Assembly (NCBI RefSeq): GCF_007859915.1
Contig: NZ_SJPM01000001.1
Coordinates: 237,502 to 301,501 of the forward strand
Source of the DNA: Neorhodopirellula pilleata
Lineage (GTDB): Bacteria > Planctomycetota > Planctomycetia > Pirellulales > Pirellulaceae
Length of the DNA stretch: 64,000 nt
Direction of reading: 5' to 3'
Position 1 is the first letter of the stretch. Every line of letters starts with the position of its first letter. Both the position numbers and the translations under genes were made by a program. The notes below the pieces were generated by a model. That model was not told the origin of the DNA, did not search any database, and saw only the letters and a list, made by a program, of their open reading frames with translations. Below are positions 55,355-64,000 of this stretch, in pieces.

Positions 55355-56211
55355 CCGATTCCGAGATCCCCCCCCAACCGTCGCATGAATCCCTGCGCAG
55401 CGAAACGTCAGACGACGCGACAACGGCAAATACCGCCATTCCAAACTCCAGAATGGCCCCGAGTCGACAGTCGCTAGCGAAAACCCATTCTCGCGACCAG
55501 ATTCGCGAACGTTTGGACCAAGGGCATCGGATCGATTACTTGCCGGATTTTATCTACGGCGCGATCGACGGGACCGTAACGACTTTTGCCGTCGTCTCCG
55601 GCGTCGCGGGGGCAGACTTGTCGTCGGGCATCGTGATCGTTTTGGGGCTCGCCAACTTGGTTGGTGACGGCTTTTCCATGGCCGCAAGCAACTATTCGGG
55701 GACCCGCGTCGAACAGCAATTACGACAACGGATGCGTTCGCGCGAAGCCTACGAGATCGAAACCTATCCCGAAGGGGAACGCGAAGAAGTTCGCCAAATC
55801 TTTGCGGGCAAGGGCTTCCAAGGCGAGGAATTGGAGACCGTTGTACGCGTCATCACGTCCGACAAAGAGCGATGGATCGACACAATGATGACCGAAGAAA
55901 TGGGCATCGGTCATTCTCAACGCTCACCGATCAAAGCCGCGATCGCAACTCTGGCAGCATTCGTGGTGGTTGGATTCATACCGCTGATCTCGTTCGTTTG
56001 GCAAGCGATCTCAGCAAATGGCCTGGGCGACGCCTATCTGTCCAGCGTAATCCTCACGGCGATCGCATTCTTTTGCGTCGGTGCGGTGAAGTCGCGTTTC
56101 GTCGATCAGCATTGGTTCGTCTCAGGTATCGAGACGCTCGCCTTGGGAGGTTCGGCGGCGTCGCTCGCATACTTGGTCGGTTGGTCACTCAGTGGCTTGA
56201 CCGCCGGTTAA
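55351..56211 (+). CDS. VIT1/CCC1-family iron or manganese transporter
   Basis: A 286-residue membrane protein. After about 60 hydrophilic residues comes IDYLPDFIYGAIDGTVTTFA, VVSGVAGADLSSGIVIVLGL and ANLVGDGFSMAASNYSGTRV, the hallmark first part of VIT/CCC1 proteins with the conserved D and M residues of the transport path. A cytoplasmic Glu-rich metal-binding segment (EREEVRQIFAGKGFQGEELE, MMTEEMGIGHSQ) and three further helices follow. Relatives move Fe2+ or Mn2+ out of the cytosol. The start is TTG 55351, overlapping the stop of the CoADR-rhodanese gene (TTGA), which suggests coupled expression. Confidence 0.88.
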   Translation: MTDSEIPPQPSHESLRSETSDDATTANTAIPNSRMAPSRQSLAKTHSRDQIRERLDQGHRIDYLPDFIYGAIDGTVTTFAVVSGVAGADLSSGIVIVLGLANLVGDGFSMAASNYSGTRVEQQLRQRMRSREAYEIETYPEGEREEVRQIFAGKGFQGEELETVVRVITSDKERWIDTMMTEEMGIGHSQRSPIKAAIATLAAFVVVGFIPLISFVWQAISANGLGDAYLSSVILTAIAFFCVGAVKSRFVDQHWFVSGIETLALGGSAASLAYLVGWSLSGLTAG

Positions 56212-56222
56212 TCCGAATCTCC

Positions 56223-57710
56223 TCAAGCGAAAAGTGCCTCAACACTTTGTCCCTTACCGTCGGGCGTGACATAAAAAGGGCGACCCTCGATTTGGAAACC
56301 CGTGCGGGGGCTGATGCCCATCGCCGTCATGATCGTCGCGTGTAGGTCTTCGATACTGACCGGGTCTTCGATCGCGACGAGGGGTCGCTGCGGCGCGGTC
56401 GCACCGTGAACATGACCACGTTTCATTCCGCCGCCGAACATCAACACGCTCGAACCCGCCGTGAAGTGACGGTGCAATCCGTAGTGCTTCATCTCGCTGA
56501 TCTCGTCGACCTTTTCGGTGGCTTGGTCGTTCGCGTTGGAACCCGGTTTGCCTTCCATCAACGCATCGCGACTGAACTCCGACGCGACGATCACCAAAGT
56601 CCGATCGAGCAACCCGCGGTCTTCTAAATCACGAATCAACCGCGCAATCGGACGATCGATTTCCGAATGCATTCGCGCCATGGTCGTATGTCCGTTGGCA
56701 TGCGTATCGAAGTTCAAAAACGGAACGTACTCGGTCGTGACCTCGACAAACCGGGCACCCGATTCGACCAATCGCCGCGCGAGCAAACAACCTTGCCCGA
56801 ATCGACCGGTATTGTAAACGTCATAGCTCTCCTTCGGCTCGAGCGTGATGTCAAATGCTTCGCGATCTTTGCTGCTGAGCAATCGATAGGCGGCGTCCAT
56901 CGACCGCAATAGCGATTCCTGTTGATAGTCACTCATCCGGTCACGATCGGGGCTGGCATCGACAAGACGACGGAACAGCTTGTCGCGATCGGCGAACCGT
57001 TGCGACTTCATGCCTTGCGGCGGCCGGACCGAAACGGCGGCTTGATCCGGATACGGCAGATTCATCGGACCAAACTCGCTGCCGAAGAATCCCGCCGTCG
57101 TGAATGCTTTGAGTTCTTCGCTCTCGCCAACGCCTTCAAGACGTTGACCAACGTTGATAAACGCCGGCATGACTTCGTTGGGTGCCCCAAGCATCCGCGA
57201 CATCCACGCACCGATGTGTGGCGCCGCGACGGTTTGCGGTGGAACGTATCCGGTGTGCCAATGATACTGGTGCCGCGAATGCAGGATGCTTCCAAGATCG
57301 GGTTGCACGTGGGAGCGGATCAAAGTGCCGCGATCCATCACCGCCGCGATGTTTTCGAGCCCCTGGCAAATTTGTAGCCCATCAACCGCCGTATCGATGG
57401 CGGGGAACGTGCTGAGCATTTCCTTGACGGGCAGCCCCTTTTCAAAGGGAAGATACCCTTTGGGATCAAACGTGTCGGGCGCAGCCATGCCACCGCCCAT
57501 CCACAACAAAATGCACGCATCGGCGGTCGGTCGTGGTTGCTCGATTTCACCGAGCGAATCGGATTGCGAGGGGCTGGCGAGTAGCTGCGGCGCACCACCT
57601 GCCAATGCAGCAGCACCGGCGGCACTGAGCGCCCGCAAAAAGTCGCGGCGCACGATCGAAGCGGGGACGCCGGCTTGCAACGCGTTACTTAGGTTGTTCT
57701 CAATGTTCAT
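56223..57710 (-). CDS. DUF1501 exported protein (sulfatase-like fold)
   Basis: A 495-residue protein of the DUF1501 family, abundant in planctomycetes and related to the alkaline phosphatase/sulfatase fold. The Tat-type signal is SIVRRDFLRALSAAGAAALA near residue 19. ILLWMGGGMAAPDTFDPKGY begins the domain; RSHVQPDLGSILHSRHQYHW, RFVEVTTEYVPFLNFDTHAN, LLDRTLVIVASEFSRD and HFTAGSSVLMFGGGMKRGHV follow as in the family. ATG 57710 follows the PSD1 stop by 8 bp; an in-frame start at 57761 would overlap it. DUF1501 and PSD1 proteins are regularly paired; their biochemical role is not established. Confidence 0.9.
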   Translation of the reverse strand: MNIENNLSNALQAGVPASIVRRDFLRALSAAGAAALAGGAPQLLASPSQSDSLGEIEQPRPTADACILLWMGGGMAAPDTFDPKGYLPFEKGLPVKEMLSTFPAIDTAVDGLQICQGLENIAAVMDRGTLIRSHVQPDLGSILHSRHQYHWHTGYVPPQTVAAPHIGAWMSRMLGAPNEVMPAFINVGQRLEGVGESEELKAFTTAGFFGSEFGPMNLPYPDQAAVSVRPPQGMKSQRFADRDKLFRRLVDASPDRDRMSDYQQESLLRSMDAAYRLLSSKDREAFDITLEPKESYDVYNTGRFGQGCLLARRLVESGARFVEVTTEYVPFLNFDTHANGHTTMARMHSEIDRPIARLIRDLEDRGLLDRTLVIVASEFSRDALMEGKPGSNANDQATEKVDEISEMKHYGLHRHFTAGSSVLMFGGGMKRGHVHGATAPQRPLVAIEDPVSIEDLHATIMTAMGISPRTGFQIEGRPFYVTPDGKGQSVEALFA

Positions 57711-57718
57711 AAGGTTCC

Positions 57719-60196
57719 TCAACGAATCAAAATAAATTCGGGCAACATGCAAACGGCCCACATCGCGTCTTGGACCGCCGTCTGATCGGGACGATCTCCC
57801 AGAACGCTGCGCAGCAATTCGAATTCCTGGTCGGTTGGTTGGCGAGTGAGCGTGCGTCGAAATAAAGATCGGACGATCGAGTCGGTGCGGCCGCCGGTTT
57901 CGTCGATCAATCGCTTAGCACCATCGGCAAACGCATCGGCGAGTGTGGATTCGTTGGCCAAATCGATCGCTTCGAGAGTCGTCAGGAGGTCCGGACGCAT
58001 CGAAACGATCTGCTCACGCATCGGGCGACCGAGCGATTTCATCAGCGCTGTATTCTTCATCAACGAGGCTCGCACCATCGGCATGGCATCCGCCATCGTC
58101 GCCACTTCGGCCAACATCGGTCGGCCCTGCTGATTGATCACATTCTCCCAAACCGACAGCGCGGGCACCACACTGACGCCATGCCACGGTCCGCGAATCT
58201 GTCCCAACTTGTGCTCACCGCTCGTGGGAACATTCGGATTGAACTCCCAGCTTTCGTCGGATGGCAAACTCAACGTCGACCGGTCGCTCAGGTTCAAATG
58301 TGCTTGAAAAAAGAAACCAGCCGCGTTGGGAACATCAGCGAAATTCTTTGCGATCACAACGATCGTGTTGGCACCTTTTTTGAGTGTCCCCCGCAGTGGC
58401 ACCGCCTCCGGGCGAGTCCATTCCTGACTGCCGCTGACCCATCTATTATTGACGTACATGTCGAACCCGTTGTCGCAAGTCACGATGGCCCCTCCGGAGA
58501 CGACCTCGGCGGGTAGTTCGAAGGTCTTGCGGAGCACAACGGACTGACCACCCGGCGCGACACCGTTCTCCAGCGGTCCCCAAATCCACTTCGCGGTCAG
58601 TTCAGGTCCGTTACTCTCAGGGAGTCCGCTGGCTTGCGAATCGGCGTCATCCCGCGACGGGATCACGCCTCGGACCACCGGCGCATCGAAACGCTTGGGT
58701 GCCGAACCGGTGAGGTGCCAAACATTGTCGATGAACTGTTCGGCCGTCATTCGCTTGCTACGAGGACCACGGTAAACGTAATCATCGCCGAGGGCCTGTT
58801 CGCTCGCCACTTCCGTTTCCGATTGGTAAGCCGCACTCGTGGCGATCAAACGCAGCATGAACTTCAAATCGTATTGGTTCTTGACCAGTTCGACGGCCAA
58901 GAAATCGAGTAGGTCTTCGTTCCACGGTTCGCTTTGCATCGCGTCGAGCGGGTGAACGATCCCCCGGCCCATCAATTGGTACCAAAGCCGGTTGACGATT
59001 GTTCGAGCGAAACGCCCGTTTTCCGGATGGGTCATCAAGTTCGCAAGTTGTTCCAGTCGTTGCGACCGAGGCGCCGACGGATCAACTTGACCGATCTCGG
59101 GAAACAGCCAAGTTGCTTTGGCGGTTTCGCCAATCGGTTTATCACAGCGATGTAGTTCTAGAGACTCGTCGGCATAAATCGCGGCCAATCCGTAAGCGTC
59201 GTGCAGCGTCCAGCGATCGATAAAACTATCGTGGCACGAGGCGCACTTCATGTTGATACCCAGGAACGACTGGGAAATACTTTGCGAGAACTGAATCGGT
59301 AACGTCTGGCCGGCGCTGACCTCGCCACGCCACTTGATCCCGTCGATGTAGCCTTGGCTCGCTTTGCTTGGTGGTGAGATCAATTCTCGCGCCATGACGT
59401 CAAACGGCTTGTTTGCTCGCAACGACGCGTACAACCAAGTGCTTACTTGTTGACGCCCGCCGGTGATGAACCCCGTACCACTATAGTCGTTTCGCAATAA
59501 GTCATTGAAGAACGTAATCCAATGGTCCGAGTAGCCGATCTCGTCGTCCAATAACGCGTCGATCCGTTCGGATCGTTTTAATGGATTCGAGTCGGCAAGA
59601 AACGCATCAAGTTGTTCATCGGTCGGGAGCATTCCGATCAAGTCCAACGAGACACGTCGCAAGAAAGTCGCATCATCGATCGGATTCGGCCTCGCAATTG
59701 CGTTTCGAGCAAGATACTCATCCAAAATCCGGTCGATCGGGTGATCGCGTCCGTCGCGAGGCGCAGGCAGTTCGGGAGTGCGAGGCCGCAGCGGCGGTTC
59801 GTAGGACTGGATCGCAAACGTGAAATCGGCATCCCATTTCATGCCTTCCTTGATCCAACGCCGAACCAACGCGATCTCCGGTTCGCTCATCCTCGGCCGA
59901 TCCGTGGGCGGCATTTGAATATCGGTGTCCGCCGAAGTGACGAGTTCCAAGAGATAGGAATCCTCGGGAGACTCCAAATCAACGTGTCCCGAATCCACAA
60001 TGATCGCACGGGTATTGAGCGAAAAATCGCCTTCGGCTTCCCGTCCGCCATGACAATGAACGCAATTGCGTTGAAGCACCGGAACAATATCGTGAACGAA
60101 ATCGATCGGTTCGGCTTGGACGACCTGGCCGAACCAGATGACAACTAAACCGAAGCAAACACAAAAACGAGAGGTGGGAATGGATGAACCGGCCAT
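57719..60196 (-). CDS. PSD1-type protein: cytochrome-like PSCyt1, DUF1549 and DUF1553
   Basis: An 825-residue exported protein. The signal peptide RFCVCFGLVVIWFGQVVQA is followed by a PSCyt1 heme-type motif CVHCH at 45-49 with GREAEGDFSLNTRAIIV. DUF1549 begins near 140 (PIDRILDEYLARNAIARPNP, RRVSLDLIGMLPTDEQLDAF), with a second CASCH motif in the middle. DUF1553 (RFARTIVNRLWYQLMGRGIV, EPWNEDLLDFLAVELVKNQY) is interrupted by a galactose-binding-like insert (WIWGPLENGVAPGG, DNGFDMYVNNRWVSGSQEW). It forms an operon with the DUF1501 gene 8 bp downstream. Confidence 0.9.
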   Translation of the reverse strand: MAGSSIPTSRFCVCFGLVVIWFGQVVQAEPIDFVHDIVPVLQRNCVHCHGGREAEGDFSLNTRAIIVDSGHVDLESPEDSYLLELVTSADTDIQMPPTDRPRMSEPEIALVRRWIKEGMKWDADFTFAIQSYEPPLRPRTPELPAPRDGRDHPIDRILDEYLARNAIARPNPIDDATFLRRVSLDLIGMLPTDEQLDAFLADSNPLKRSERIDALLDDEIGYSDHWITFFNDLLRNDYSGTGFITGGRQQVSTWLYASLRANKPFDVMARELISPPSKASQGYIDGIKWRGEVSAGQTLPIQFSQSISQSFLGINMKCASCHDSFIDRWTLHDAYGLAAIYADESLELHRCDKPIGETAKATWLFPEIGQVDPSAPRSQRLEQLANLMTHPENGRFARTIVNRLWYQLMGRGIVHPLDAMQSEPWNEDLLDFLAVELVKNQYDLKFMLRLIATSAAYQSETEVASEQALGDDYVYRGPRSKRMTAEQFIDNVWHLTGSAPKRFDAPVVRGVIPSRDDADSQASGLPESNGPELTAKWIWGPLENGVAPGGQSVVLRKTFELPAEVVSGGAIVTCDNGFDMYVNNRWVSGSQEWTRPEAVPLRGTLKKGANTIVVIAKNFADVPNAAGFFFQAHLNLSDRSTLSLPSDESWEFNPNVPTSGEHKLGQIRGPWHGVSVVPALSVWENVINQQGRPMLAEVATMADAMPMVRASLMKNTALMKSLGRPMREQIVSMRPDLLTTLEAIDLANESTLADAFADGAKRLIDETGGRTDSIVRSLFRRTLTRQPTDQEFELLRSVLGDRPDQTAVQDAMWAVCMLPEFILIR

Positions 60197-60460
60197 GAAT
60201 GACGTGAAATCGTTCGGAGGGAGTTATTCAGGGAGGGGGCAAGGCTTGTTCGCTTGAGCGAACAAGCACCGCATCGTTGATTATGTTAACCTAATCTCGA
60301 ACGGATTACTTGGGAATCGAATGACTCAAACGGTCAGTATGTCGGCGGTTCGACAGAAGCCCCCTGATTAACCACCCGCCGAGCGACCAAAAGAGGATCG
60401 AGAAGTGCGGGTTCATGGGATAATCAATAATGTCAGAAGCTCCAAGTCATTGAATTCAAT
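60197..60460. promoter_or_regulatory. Divergent promoter region between two PSD1 genes
   Basis: A 264-bp gap between divergent starts must hold both promoters. The only clear structure is the hairpin GCTTGTTCGCT/AGCGAACAAGC at 60244-60267, 11-bp arms with a 2-base centre, which could be an operator or terminator-like element. No sigma-54-type GG/GC pair was found with confidence. Confidence 0.45.
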
Positions 60461-63400
60461 ATGCGAACGTATTTTACCGTCGCCCTTCTGGTCTGTTTCG
60501 CTTCTGCTGCCGTAGGCGAAGATTCACAGCTGTTGAATTTCAATCGTGATATCCGACCCATCTTGTCAGGAAAATGTTTTGCTTGTCATGGTCCCGACTC
60601 GCAGAATCGCGATTCCGAATACCGGCTGGATACGAGCGAGGGCGCTTTCGCGGATCTGGGCGGGTACGCTGGGATCGTTCCGGGCAACCCGGAGGCGAGT
60701 GAATTGGTGGTGCGTATCACGAGCGATGATCCCGAACTTCGGATGCCACCAGGGGAGCACAAGAATCCGCTGACTCAGCAAGAAATTGATTTGCTGACGC
60801 GTTGGGTTGCAGAGGGTGCGGCTTACTCTGGCCACTGGGCGTTTAAACCGGTCGTTCGCCCCCAACCACCACCAGCATCGGTCGCGACGGCCGGGCCGAT
60901 CGATGACTTTATCGCTGCCGGGCTCGCTCAAAATCAGTTGACTTTCACAACCGCCGCGTCACCGGAAACCCTCGCCCGCCGACTGTACCTCGACCTGACC
61001 GGACTGCCACCGACGATCGCCGAGTTGGACGCGTTCCTTCAAGCTCCAGATGATCGTTTCGAAGAAACGATCGATCGGCTGATGACCAGCCCCCAGTTCG
61101 CCGAACGGTTGGCCATGGACTGGCTCGACGTCGCTCGGTTCGCCGACACCAATGGCTATTCGATCGACGACCATCGCGACATGTGGGTCTGGCGAGATTG
61201 GGTGATCGATGCATTCAAATCCAACATGCGTTATGACGAATTCGTTCGTCAACAGATCTCTGGTGATTTGATGGAAAACGCGACCGATAGCCAGCGGATT
61301 GCCACTGGCTTTTTGCGCAACAGCATGAACACACACGAGGGCGGAACCATCGCGGAAGAGTATCGAGTTGCCGCGATCCTAGATAAAGTTGACGCAGTCT
61401 CAACGGCATTCATGGGACTGACGATGCGGTGTGCCCAGTGCCACGACCACAAATACGACCCCATCTCGCAACGAGATTACTATCGGTTCTTTGCCTTTTT
61501 TAACACGACATCGGAATCGGGTAGTGGTGGTGTCAACGGGAACACGAACCCTGCCATCGCGGTAGGTCCGTTGCTTCAAGATGAATCATCGTTCCGCCAA
61601 GCGTGTCAGGCGAGAATCGCTTCGCTTGAGCATGTCAAAGCCTACCCCGAAGAATTGCTTGCCGACGCGCGCCTGAACTGGGAGCAGGAAACACTGGCCA
61701 AAGCGGAGCAAGCTTCCACCTTTGGGCATACGCTCACTGCAACCAAGGCTGGCTCGGTACCGTCATTCCCGACTCCCGGTCCGGGCAAAGTCCCCGGGCT
61801 ATCTTGGATTTGGGCCAACCCGCAAGGTGCGGGCGAGTTTGCTTGGTTCCGCAAAACGTTCGAACTGACCAAAGTTCCATCCCATGCGCAGCTCTTTGTG
61901 AGCTGTGACAACGAAGCGGAAATTTGGATCAATGGTAAGCGGTTGGGATTCAACCCGGATTGGCGGACACCGAGCGTGTTCGATCTTGGGCCATTATTAG
62001 CCGAAGGCCAGAACTTGATCGCCGTGGCAGGAAAAGATTGGGAGAAAGGTGGCTCGAAGGCGGCACTGATGGCTTTAGCTGCATTCTCGGACGGCAGTTA
62101 TCTCGGTACGGACGCGAGTTGGTCGGTGGCAACACAGGTGGGGGCGGATTGGAATCAGGCCGGCGAATTAAAGGGATTTGAGCCAGCCTCCGTGGTCGCT
62201 CCATTTGGCGCAGCGCCGTATGGCGATGTGTTCAACAAACTAGAAGCCGCTGATGAAACTCGCCAACACATCGCGTTAATCGCCGCTCTACGAAAACCGG
62301 ACTCGCAGAGAAATCGCGAAGAACAGAACCTGGTCGCCGCCGAGTTCGCGAAAACTAATTCCGACATGTCCAAACTCCTATTGACGATCAACGGCGAGAT
62401 CGATGTCTTGCAAAAGTCGATCGATTCAGGCAGGACCAGTGTGATGGTCATGAAGGACGACGCACTCCATCGGAAGACGGCGATGTTGGAGCGTGGTCAG
62501 TACGATCAACCAGGCGAGATTGTCGATGCCGGTATCCCATCGATCTTCGGCAGCCTGCCCGATTCGACTCCTCCCAACCGCATGGCCTTGGCGAATTGGT
62601 TGACCGATCCTTCCAATCCGCTGACCGCTCGTGTGGCCGTCAATCGCTATTGGCAGTTACTGTTCGGGACTGGTTTGGTGAAAACATCCGAAGACTTTGG
62701 TTCGCAAGGTGAATGGCCGTCGCATCCGGAGCTACTGGACTGGCTCGCAGCAGACTTCGTTGAATCGGGTTGGGATGTCCGGACGCTCATCAAAACGATG
62801 ATGATGTCACGAACGTATCGCCAATCTTCAAACGTGAACGGGCGACTTTTAGAGCTTGATCCGTACAACCGACTCTATGCCCGGGCACCGAGGTACCGTT
62901 TGTCCGCTGAAGCGATTCGTGACAGCGAATTAGCGATTGCCGGTTTGCTCAATTGGGAGATTGGTGGCCCGAGTGTCTTCCCGCCCCAACCGCTAGGGCT
63001 TTGGAAAGAAGTCAGCCACTTCGGTTACGGAGGTTTTTTTTCGGCCCAGCATTACTTCCCCGATCGCGACGAACAGGTCTACAGACGCAGCCTCTATACG
63101 TTTTGGAAACGCACTTCCCCACCGCCCGTGATGACCACGTTCGATGCGCCGACCCGTGAGACTTGCACCGCACGTCGGTCGCTGACCAATACTCCGTTGC
63201 AAGCACTCGTGTTGATGAATGCACCGCAATTTGTGGATGCCTCTCGCGGGTTGGCGGCAAGAATGCTACGTGCCAATGAATCTATGGAAGGACAGATTTC
63301 CTACGGTTTTCGTCTCGCCACATCGCGTGAACCCTCTTCCGAGGAACTCGCAATCTTGACCACCGCGTATCAAAAACAACTGGCTTACTTTGACGCATCT

Positions 63401-63589
63401 GCGGATCGAACGGCGAGTTTTTTAAGCGGCCAAGTTGACGACGATAACCAACCCGGTAGCGAGGAACAAAACGCCAGCGATCGGTCCACCCTAGATCCAC
63501 TGAAAAAAGCAAACGATTCGAAGTTCGCTGCGATGAGCTGCGTCGCTTCCCTGATTTTAAACCTAGATGAAACAATCACCCGCGAGTAA
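60461..63589 (+). CDS. PSD1-type protein, second copy: PSCyt1, DUF1549, jelly-roll insert, DUF1553
   Basis: A 1042-residue exported protein. The signal peptide ends near AAVGEDS. PSCyt1 has NFNRDIRPILSGKCFACHGP (CFACH at 39-43) and ELRMPPGEHKNPLTQQEIDL. DUF1549 spans about 140-350 (PIDDFIAAGLAQNQLTF, RLYLDLTGLPPTIAELDAFL) with a second heme-type CAQCH near 325. A galactose-binding-like domain sits between the two DUFs at about 440-590 (FRKTFELTKVPSHAQLFVSC, DNEAEIWINGKRLG), whereas in the divergent neighbour a similar domain lies inside DUF1553. DUF1553 (NPLTARVAVNRYWQLLFGTG, TRETCTARRSLTNTPLQALV) ends the protein. A DUF1501 gene follows after a 219-bp gap with an inverted repeat. Confidence 0.92.
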   Translation: MRTYFTVALLVCFASAAVGEDSQLLNFNRDIRPILSGKCFACHGPDSQNRDSEYRLDTSEGAFADLGGYAGIVPGNPEASELVVRITSDDPELRMPPGEHKNPLTQQEIDLLTRWVAEGAAYSGHWAFKPVVRPQPPPASVATAGPIDDFIAAGLAQNQLTFTTAASPETLARRLYLDLTGLPPTIAELDAFLQAPDDRFEETIDRLMTSPQFAERLAMDWLDVARFADTNGYSIDDHRDMWVWRDWVIDAFKSNMRYDEFVRQQISGDLMENATDSQRIATGFLRNSMNTHEGGTIAEEYRVAAILDKVDAVSTAFMGLTMRCAQCHDHKYDPISQRDYYRFFAFFNTTSESGSGGVNGNTNPAIAVGPLLQDESSFRQACQARIASLEHVKAYPEELLADARLNWEQETLAKAEQASTFGHTLTATKAGSVPSFPTPGPGKVPGLSWIWANPQGAGEFAWFRKTFELTKVPSHAQLFVSCDNEAEIWINGKRLGFNPDWRTPSVFDLGPLLAEGQNLIAVAGKDWEKGGSKAALMALAAFSDGSYLGTDASWSVATQVGADWNQAGELKGFEPASVVAPFGAAPYGDVFNKLEAADETRQHIALIAALRKPDSQRNREEQNLVAAEFAKTNSDMSKLLLTINGEIDVLQKSIDSGRTSVMVMKDDALHRKTAMLERGQYDQPGEIVDAGIPSIFGSLPDSTPPNRMALANWLTDPSNPLTARVAVNRYWQLLFGTGLVKTSEDFGSQGEWPSHPELLDWLAADFVESGWDVRTLIKTMMMSRTYRQSSNVNGRLLELDPYNRLYARAPRYRLSAEAIRDSELAIAGLLNWEIGGPSVFPPQPLGLWKEVSHFGYGGFFSAQHYFPDRDEQVYRRSLYTFWKRTSPPPVMTTFDAPTRETCTARRSLTNTPLQALVLMNAPQFVDASRGLAARMLRANESMEGQISYGFRLATSREPSSEELAILTTAYQKQLAYFDASADRTASFLSGQVDDDNQPGSEEQNASDRSTLDPLKKANDSKFAAMSCVASLILNLDETITRE

Positions 63590-63596
63590 ACGCCTA

Positions 63597-63699
63597 AGAA
63601 CGTGTTTTAAAAAGGGGTCTGACCCTCTCCGGCGAGGCCAAAAACCCAATGAAATCGATTCGCCTCCAAAGGGTCAGACCCCTTTTTAAAACACGTTCT
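63597..63699. repeat. Perfect 30-bp inverted repeat with GGGGTCTGACCC core
   Basis: The arms at 63597-63626 (AGAACGTGTTTTAAAAAGGG and on) and 63670-63699 are exact reverse complements of 30 bp with a 43-bp loop. A third, partial GGTCTGACTCTTTGGA lies at 63711. The GGGGTCTGACCC core recalls REP-like or MITE elements linked to IS200/RAYT-type transposases (from memory; no transposase gene is present here). The element lies between PSD1 and DUF1501 genes that are normally adjacent. Confidence 0.8.
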
Positions 63700-63808
63700 A
63701 ACCGAATAGCGGTCTGACTCTTTGGAAGCAAGTCGGTTGACGTTACGGTTCCAGCTTCACCGACAAGGGTCGTCCCCCCTTTAAGATAGGCTTTAAAGTA
63801 CAAAGAAA

Positions 63809-64000
63809 ATGAATCCAAATCTTCTAGCCACTCGTCGCAGCTTCATCAGCCATGCCTTCGGAGGCGTTGGCGCGCTCGCGTTGGGGTCGATGCTCGATCG
63901 TAACGCGTTTGGAAGTGTCAAAGCCGTTGATTCGGGACTGCCGCACTTCCCACCGACTGCCAAACGCGTCATCTATCTGTTCATGTCAGGTGGTCCGTCC
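63809..64000 (+). CDS. DUF1501 exported protein, truncated by the window end
   Basis: The first 64 residues of a DUF1501 protein. A Tat-type signal TRRSFISHAFGGVGALALGS is followed by PTAKRVIYLFMSGGPS, the start of the DUF1501 domain. It pairs with the PSD1 gene upstream, mirroring the divergent pair at 56223-60196. The rest lies outside the window. Confidence 0.88.
   Translation, partial: MNPNLLATRRSFISHAFGGVGALALGSMLDRNAFGSVKAVDSGLPHFPPTAKRVIYLFMSGGPS

Overview
The window reads as chromosome of a planctomycete, most likely a Rhodopirellula-like member of the Pirellulaceae. The basis is the combination of two DUF1501/PSD1 (DUF1549-DUF1553) gene pairs, two very acidic secreted proteins with an Arg-rich N-terminus followed by a SLExR motif (LEPR-XLL type) and a C-terminal dockerin, a SecD-SecF fusion, a WYL-like mini-protein, and a C30-carotenoid-type gene set. 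This assignment is inference from gene content; no 16S or database search was possible. No rRNA, tRNA, CRISPR array or complete insertion sequence was seen.

Layout. 0-5 kb: a Tat-exported metallophosphoesterase and a large GH63/MGH1-like glycoside hydrolase face each other, followed by four tandem copies of a ~255-bp nested palindromic repeat; a relic of the same repeat lies between the two genes. 5-9 kb: secDF fusion and yajC (protein export). 9-14 kb: a planctomycete membrane protein of unknown function, a patch of palindromic repeats, and a lipoprotein pair resembling LpoB and its COG3014-like neighbour. 14-18 kb: a poly-Asp/Glu protein convergent with pgk, an exported unknown protein and a sigma-54 activator without a receiver domain.

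18.6-23.8 kb: a tightly coupled operon of aldehyde dehydrogenase, CrtI/CrtN/CrtP-type desaturase, PlsC-type acyltransferase and family 2 glycosyltransferase. The enzyme types match the late steps of staphyloxanthin-like C30 carotenoid synthesis. 23.9-27.3 kb: four minor-pseudopilin genes (GspH-J-I-K order). 27.3-31.8 kb (minus strand): WYL-like protein, VanZ-like protein, and the flagellar hook pair flgE and flgD.

31.9-51.4 kb (minus strand): an M64-like metalloprotease with dockerin and a 5635-residue giant surface protein (16.9 kb gene). The two share N-terminal export motif, dockerin and a C-terminal IDE[VI]F tail, so they probably use one export/attachment route. The giant holds a matrixin-like domain whose zinc ligands all appear lost, a beta-helix, several pre-peptidase-like domains and a recurring DGQ-x-FTIFDG module, and shares another module with FlgE.

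51.9-56.2 kb: an NADP-type aldehyde dehydrogenase, then a coenzyme A-disulfide reductase/rhodanese fusion coupled to a VIT/CCC1 metal transporter. 56.2-64 kb: two PSD1/DUF1501 operons arranged back to back; the second is interrupted by a perfect 30-bp inverted repeat and runs off the window.
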